This document shows positions 5,592-8,470 of a DNA stretch of 8,470 bases, one piece after another. Source of the stretch: CBDUUP01 sp965370435 (GTDB lineage: Bacteria; Chloroflexota; Anaerolineae; Anaerolineales; UBA11579). How positions within the stretch are numbered: the stretch's first letter is position 1; each line of letters opens with the position of its first letter. The notes under the pieces are model-generated. The model made no database searches. It saw nothing but the letters and a program-made list of their open reading frames with translations, and was not told the origin of the DNA. The position numbers and the translations under genes were made by a program. The stretch is from positions 1 through 8,470 of the forward strand of contig CBDUUP010000188.1 in NCBI GenBank assembly GCA_965370435.1. The letters are read 5' to 3'.

Positions 5592-6869
5592 ATGTTAGAC
5601 ATCAACTTGATCCGAGAAGAACCCGACCAGGTGCGGGAGGCGCTGCGCAAGCGCCAGATGGATCCCGCCCCAGTAAACCACGCGCTTGAACTGGACGAGA
5701 AACGCCGCGCCCTCATCGGCGAGGTCGAAGAACTTAAACGCCAGCGCAACGTGGTCTCGAAAGAGATCGGCCAGATGAAGGACGCCGATTCCCGCCAGAC
5801 CAAGATAGAAGCCATGCGGGAAGTTGGCGACCAGATCACCGGTCTGGAAGACAACCTCAGGGAGGTCGAAACCTCACTTCACGAACTGCTTTCCCACATC
5901 CCCAACCTTCCCCATCCCGACGTTCCCCTCGGCGTTGACGAAAGCGAGAACGTGGTCCTCAAAGCCGTCGGCGAGATCCCCGAATTCGATTTTGAACCCA
6001 AACCCCATTGGGACCTCGGACCTCAACTGGGCATAATAGACTTCGAGCGCGGAGTGAAGATGACCGGCTCTCGGTTTTATGTGCTCAGCGGGGCGGGGGC
6101 CCGGTTGCAGCGCGCCTTGATAGCCTGGATGCTGGACCTGCACACCCGTCAAGATTACGTCGAAAAATATACCCCCTTCATGGTCAAAGAAGAGACTGTG
6201 TTTGGGGCCGGACACCTGCCCAAATTCAGGGACAATCTCTACAAAGACCACGAGGAAGACCTGTACTTCGTGCCCACCGCCGAAGTGCCCCTGACCGGCC
6301 TGCACATGGACGAGATCATCGAGGAAGCCGACCTGCCGCTTAATTACACCGCCTACACCCCCTGCTTCCGCCGGGAGAAAATGAGCGCCGGGCGCGACGT
6401 GCGCGGCATCAAGCGCGGCCACCAGTTCGACAAGGTGGAGATGTATATGTTCACCCGCCCGGAGAACTCCGAAGCCGCTTTCGAAAAGATGGTGGCCGAC
6501 GCCGAAGCGACCTGCGCCGAACTGGGCTTGCCCTATCGCATTCTCCAGTTATGCACCGGCGACCTGGGCTTTGGCGGAGCCATCACCTACGACATCGAAG
6601 TCTGGGCCGCGGGCTGCAATGAGTGGCTGGAAGTCTCCTCCATTTCCAACGTCACCGATTTCCAGGCCCGCCGCGCCAACATCAAATACCGCCCCGAAGA
6701 CGGCGGTAAAGTCCGCTTCGTGCATACCCTCAACGGTTCGGGTCTGGGGATGCCCCGCACCTTGATCGCCGTCCTGGAGAACAACCAGCAGGCCGACGGC
6801 TCGGTGGTTGTGCCTGAAGTCTTGCGCCCCTGGATGGGCGGGATTGAACTGATCGAGCCGGAGGTTTAA
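5592..6869 (+). CDS. serS: Seryl-tRNA synthetase
   Basis: The enzyme charges tRNA-Ser (and tRNA-Sec where present) with serine in the cytoplasm, using ATP through a seryl-adenylate. The 425-residue length is normal for bacterial SerRS. Residues 1 to about 105 form the antiparallel coiled-coil arm that grips the long variable arm of tRNA-Ser (starting MLDINLIREEP, rich in E/K/R heptads at 33-100). The class II catalytic core follows: motif 1 region about 160-197, serine-binding TAEVPLT at 229-235, motif 2 FRREKMSAGRDVRG at 259-272 with HQFDKVEM at 277-284, and motif 3 NGSGLGMPRT at 381-390 continuing to LENNQQADG. All expected core motifs are present and nothing looks broken. It is the first gene after the serine T-box, so it should be induced when uncharged tRNA-Ser accumulates. 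The DUF456 gene starts two bases after its stop. Confidence 0.98.
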   Translation: MLDINLIREEPDQVREALRKRQMDPAPVNHALELDEKRRALIGEVEELKRQRNVVSKEIGQMKDADSRQTKIEAMREVGDQITGLEDNLREVETSLHELLSHIPNLPHPDVPLGVDESENVVLKAVGEIPEFDFEPKPHWDLGPQLGIIDFERGVKMTGSRFYVLSGAGARLQRALIAWMLDLHTRQDYVEKYTPFMVKEETVFGAGHLPKFRDNLYKDHEEDLYFVPTAEVPLTGLHMDEIIEEADLPLNYTAYTPCFRREKMSAGRDVRGIKRGHQFDKVEMYMFTRPENSEAAFEKMVADAEATCAELGLPYRILQLCTGDLGFGGAITYDIEVWAAGCNEWLEVSSISNVTDFQARRANIKYRPEDGGKVRFVHTLNGSGLGMPRTLIAVLENNQQADGSVVVPEVLRPWMGGIELIEPEV

Positions 6870-6870
6870 C

Positions 6871-7380
6871 TTGCCTGAATGGTTGCAGATCGCCGGGGAA
6901 GTGGCCCTGCGGACGATCATCTTTTTCTTTATGGTCGTCGGTTTATTGGGCCTTATAGTGCCGATATTCCCCGGCATTATCGTAATCTGGCTGGCCGCAT
7001 TGGGGTATGGCATTGTGGCCGGGTTTGGCTTTTTCGGGACCCTGATGTTCATCGCCATCACCTTGCTGATGATCGTCGGCGTATTGATTGACAACGTGCT
7101 GATGGGCGCTAAAGCCCGGGAAGAAGGAGCTTCCTGGCTCTCTCTGGGGGTGGGCATGTTAGCCGGCATCATCGGCACCCTGGTCTGGCCCCCCTTCGGA
7201 GGCTTCATCGCCGCCCCGTTGGGAATCTTCACGGTCGAATATATCCGGGTGAAGGACGCCGATCAAGCCTTCGCCGCCATGCGCGGTCTTGCAATCGGCT
7301 GCGGATGGGCCTTCGTCGTCCGCTTCTGCATAGGCGTCCTGATGATCGGCCTCTGGCTGCTCTGGCTCTGGAAAGGGTAA
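6871..7380 (+). CDS. DUF456 family membrane protein
   Basis: The product has 169 residues and a TTG start at 6871, one base after the serS stop codon (TAA, 6867-6869). The GGAGG at 6860-6864, inside the final serS codons, is 6 bases upstream, so translation is very probably coupled to serS. The sequence is mostly hydrophobic: helices at about 13-33, 35-56, 57-75, 92-122 (Gly-rich, possibly two short helices) and 138-166. The GLLGLIVPIFPG segment (24-35) is the signature I associate with DUF456, as is the small, Gly-rich middle region with WPPFGGFIAAPLG (106-118). A short charged loop with KAREEG (81-86) probably faces the cytoplasm. The family's function is unknown. Co-transcription would put it under the serine T-box, although a functional link to serine or tRNA is not established. 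Confidence 0.9.
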   Translation: MPEWLQIAGEVALRTIIFFFMVVGLLGLIVPIFPGIIVIWLAALGYGIVAGFGFFGTLMFIAITLLMIVGVLIDNVLMGAKAREEGASWLSLGVGMLAGIIGTLVWPPFGGFIAAPLGIFTVEYIRVKDADQAFAAMRGLAIGCGWAFVVRFCIGVLMIGLWLLWLWKG

Positions 7381-7397
7381 TGACCTCAATCACGTAG

Positions 7398-7417
7398 GGG
7401 CGGACAGCCGTCCGCCC
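7398..7417 (+). repeat. Perfect GC hairpin after the serS-DUF456 operon, possible terminator
   Basis: GGGCGGAC (7398-7405) and GTCCGCCC (7410-7417) form a perfect 8-bp stem with a 4-base loop, 17 bases after the DUF456 stop. No T-run follows directly. A weaker second hairpin (CCGGG/CTCGG, 7441-7453) is followed by six T at 7460-7465. Together they may end the plus-strand transcript. The GTAGGGGCGG form also resembles a dispersed palindromic repeat, so its role in termination is uncertain. Confidence 0.5.
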
Positions 7418-7483
7418 ACTGCACTTCAATTTAGAGTTAACCGGGAAACTCGGAATCCATTTTTTCCACCATCTTTCGAAAAG

Positions 7484-7573
7484 TGTCATTCCGAGAAGGG
7501 CAGTTTTATCGCCCAAGCCTGTCCTGAGCTTGCCGAAGGAAGGAATCTCTGTGAACATCGCCTACTCAGGACA
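7484..7573. repeat. Dispersed-repeat fragments (GTCATTCCGAG / CCTGAGCTTGCCGAAGG / GGAATCTCT)
   Basis: Three short phrases lie together: TGTCATTCCGAG (7484-7495), CCTGAGCTTGCCGAAGG (7523-7539) and AGGAATCTCT (7541-7550). The middle phrase, and its reverse CCTTCGGCAAGCTCAGG, is one I recall as a very frequent intergenic repeat of Chloroflexota and other environmental genomes. When translated it gives the spurious peptide SFGKLRTG. TGTCCTGAG (7520-7528) is also inverted as CTCAGGACA at 7565-7573, a 9-bp perfect match with a 36-base loop, 10 bases beyond the 3' end of the neighbouring minus-strand gene. No open frame here is believable. Confidence 0.6.
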
Positions 7574-7582
7574 AAACTTGTA

Positions 7583-7837
7583 TTATTCCTCTAAGTCAAT
7601 TGGCCCATAGACTTTTAGCGCTAATTCCTCCCCAAGCAGCAGATCAGCCAAAAGCCGCCGAATCTTTTCCGGTCCAAGGTCAGGGTGGCGTTTCTCCAAA
7701 CCGCTTATAGCTAGCGTTCGTACCGTTCGATTGAGTTGCGCGACCAGTTCAAGCTTCCGCCAGGGAGGAAGTTGGCGGATCAATTGAATCTGTATCCGTT
7801 CTATCTCGGGGTGTGTATCAGAGGCTGTCAAAGGCAT
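7583..7837 (-). CDS. Small alpha-helical protein of unknown function (84 residues)
   Basis: The start is the ATG at 7837-7835, preceded by AGGA with 8 bases of spacing. The product is soluble, charged and predicted helical: PEIERIQIQLIRQLPPWRKL (10-29), then VAQLNRTVRTLAISGLEKRHP (32-52), then an acidic C-terminal part (LLADLLLGEEL, ending GPIDLEE). I recall short proteins of this style (RxxHP near the middle, LADLLLGxELAxxVYGP at the end) recurring in Chloroflexota and cyanobacteria, often beside nucleotidyltransferase-like genes, which raises the idea of an antitoxin-like partner. No such neighbour is visible here. The preceding gene is a HEAT-repeat protein 36 bp upstream, and the two may share a transcript. 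The function is unassigned. Confidence 0.75.
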   Translation of the reverse strand: MPLTASDTHPEIERIQIQLIRQLPPWRKLELVAQLNRTVRTLAISGLEKRHPDLGPEKIRRLLADLLLGEELALKVYGPIDLEE

Positions 7838-7873
7838 TGCTAGTTTCCTGTCCGATTGAGAGCTTCCAGCGAA

Positions 7874-8449
7874 TCACGGTCTAAAAAACGTCATCCCAAT
7901 CCCCATTTTATCCAACCCCTCGCTGACCCAATACGCCATCAGCGACGAGTCTTCCTCCAGAGCGGCGAAGAGGACTGCCGCGGCGCGCTCGTCTCCAATG
8001 AGAGCCAAAGCGCGGACCGCCTGTAACCGGGCAACCTGAGAGCCGCCCTCCATAACCTCTACCAACCCAAGTACCCCGGGCGAACCCAATGCGATCAAAG
8101 CGTCCACCGCTAACCGGGAGAGCAGCGCATCTTCGTCATCCAGCAGGGATATTAATTTCGGCGCTGCCTGGGCCGTGGGCTGCCGTTGAAGAGCCAGCGC
8201 AGCGCACTGGCGCACACCGATATCTGCATCATCCAACGCTTGAGCCAGAAGCAAGCCGGTCTCCGGGTGGGCGATCTCGGCCAGAGCACGCACTGCCCAC
8301 CAGCGAGACTCCGTTTCCGCTGCGGAGAGCAACTCTCGCAAAAGGGACAAGGCCGCCTCGCCGTGTCTGCCCAACCCAATCGCGGCGGCTTCGGCGAGCG
8401 CTTCGTCGCCGCCGGTCAGGTCTTCCAGCAGCGCATGGAGATCATCCAC
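7874..8449 (-). CDS. HEAT-repeat protein (5' end uncertain, may extend past the right edge)
   Basis: The 191 residues form about five to six HEAT repeats in succession: residues 16-44, 47-74 (RWWAVRALAEIA), 77-104 (GVRQCAALALQ), 109-135 (SRLAVDALIALG), 140-166 (RLQAVRALALIGD) and a final one ending in GIGMTFFRP. Such superhelical scaffolds usually bind other proteins; those related to phycobilin lyases carry out ligation or metabolic accessory roles, but no catalytic residue is visible here. The assigned start is the GTG at 8449-8447. No Shine-Dalgarno precedes it and the frame stays open to 8470 with no stop, so the true start may lie outside the window. The 84-residue gene follows after 36 bp on the same strand. 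The giant membrane protein in this window also begins with a HEAT-like segment, but the two are not obviously related. Confidence 0.85.
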   Translation of the reverse strand: MDDLHALLEDLTGGDEALAEAAAIGLGRHGEAALSLLRELLSAAETESRWWAVRALAEIAHPETGLLLAQALDDADIGVRQCAALALQRQPTAQAAPKLISLLDDEDALLSRLAVDALIALGSPGVLGLVEVMEGGSQVARLQAVRALALIGDERAAAVLFAALEEDSSLMAYWVSEGLDKMGIGMTFFRP

Positions 8450-8470
8450 TAGGAAGGTTTGGGCGGGGGC

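Larger units (their letters stand above)
7381..7582. other. Convergent intergenic region filled by hairpins and repeat fragments
   Basis: The plus-strand serS-DUF456 operon and the minus-strand HEAT/84-residue pair converge here. Apart from the hairpin at 7398-7417, the weaker hairpin with T-run at 7441-7465 and the dispersed-repeat phrases at 7484-7573, nothing coding is visible. Such spacers are where short palindromic repeats usually accumulate. Confidence 0.65.

Noticed and set aside
5874..6422. 182-residue minus-strand ORF within serS
   Set aside because: It is antisense to well-conserved SerRS core motifs; an ordinary shadow of a GC-rich gene.
6549..7232. 227-residue minus-strand ORF across the serS/DUF456 junction
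   Set aside because: It is antisense to two real genes, with low-complexity composition and no ribosome binding site.
7229..7558. 109-residue minus-strand ORF containing SFGKLRTG
   Set aside because: The peptide is the translation of the dispersed intergenic repeat, and the rest is antisense to the DUF456 gene.

Overview
The window looks like a chromosomal segment of an uncultured bacterium, most likely a Chloroflexota member (Anaerolineae-like). That assignment is an inference from several weak signals: a T-box-controlled serS, HEAT-repeat proteins, a very large repeated membrane protein, and short palindromic intergenic repeats of kinds I associate with Chloroflexota and other environmental genomes. 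No rRNA, tRNA, transposase or CRISPR array is visible.

Layout, left to right. (1) 1-605, minus strand: the N-terminal 201 residues of a polytopic membrane protein, probably a MATE/ANKH-fold transporter, running off the left edge. (2) 606-969: a non-coding, partly AT-rich spacer with a GC-rich hairpin and a 13-bp inverted repeat built on CACAGAG motifs. (3) 970-4785, minus strand: a 1271-residue membrane protein with a HEAT-like and DUF2157-like N-terminus, a Pro/Lys/Arg-rich linker and a C-terminal membrane region made largely of a tandem module of about 102 residues. (4) 4786-5591: a divergent regulatory region. It holds a probable promoter for the giant gene, nine units of a 15-bp tandem repeat, a perfect-consensus promoter (TTGACA-16-TATAAT) and a complete serine T-box leader with antiterminator and terminator. 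(5) 5592-7380, plus strand: serS and a DUF456 membrane protein whose ribosome binding site lies in the last codons of serS. (6) 7381-7582: a convergent spacer of hairpins and dispersed-repeat pieces. (7) 7583-8449, minus strand: a HEAT-repeat protein followed after 36 bp by an 84-residue alpha-helical protein of unknown function.

How they work together: the best-supported circuit is serine sensing. The serS leader reads uncharged tRNA-Ser through a UCC specifier codon and a UGGC acceptor-binding bulge, and so controls seryl-tRNA synthetase and probably the coupled DUF456 gene. The giant membrane protein is transcribed divergently and I cannot assign it a function. The most unusual items are its repeated architecture and the 15-bp tandem array, whose variation is almost entirely synonymous in one minus-strand frame. 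I do not see convincing evidence for a new multi-gene defence or metabolic system.
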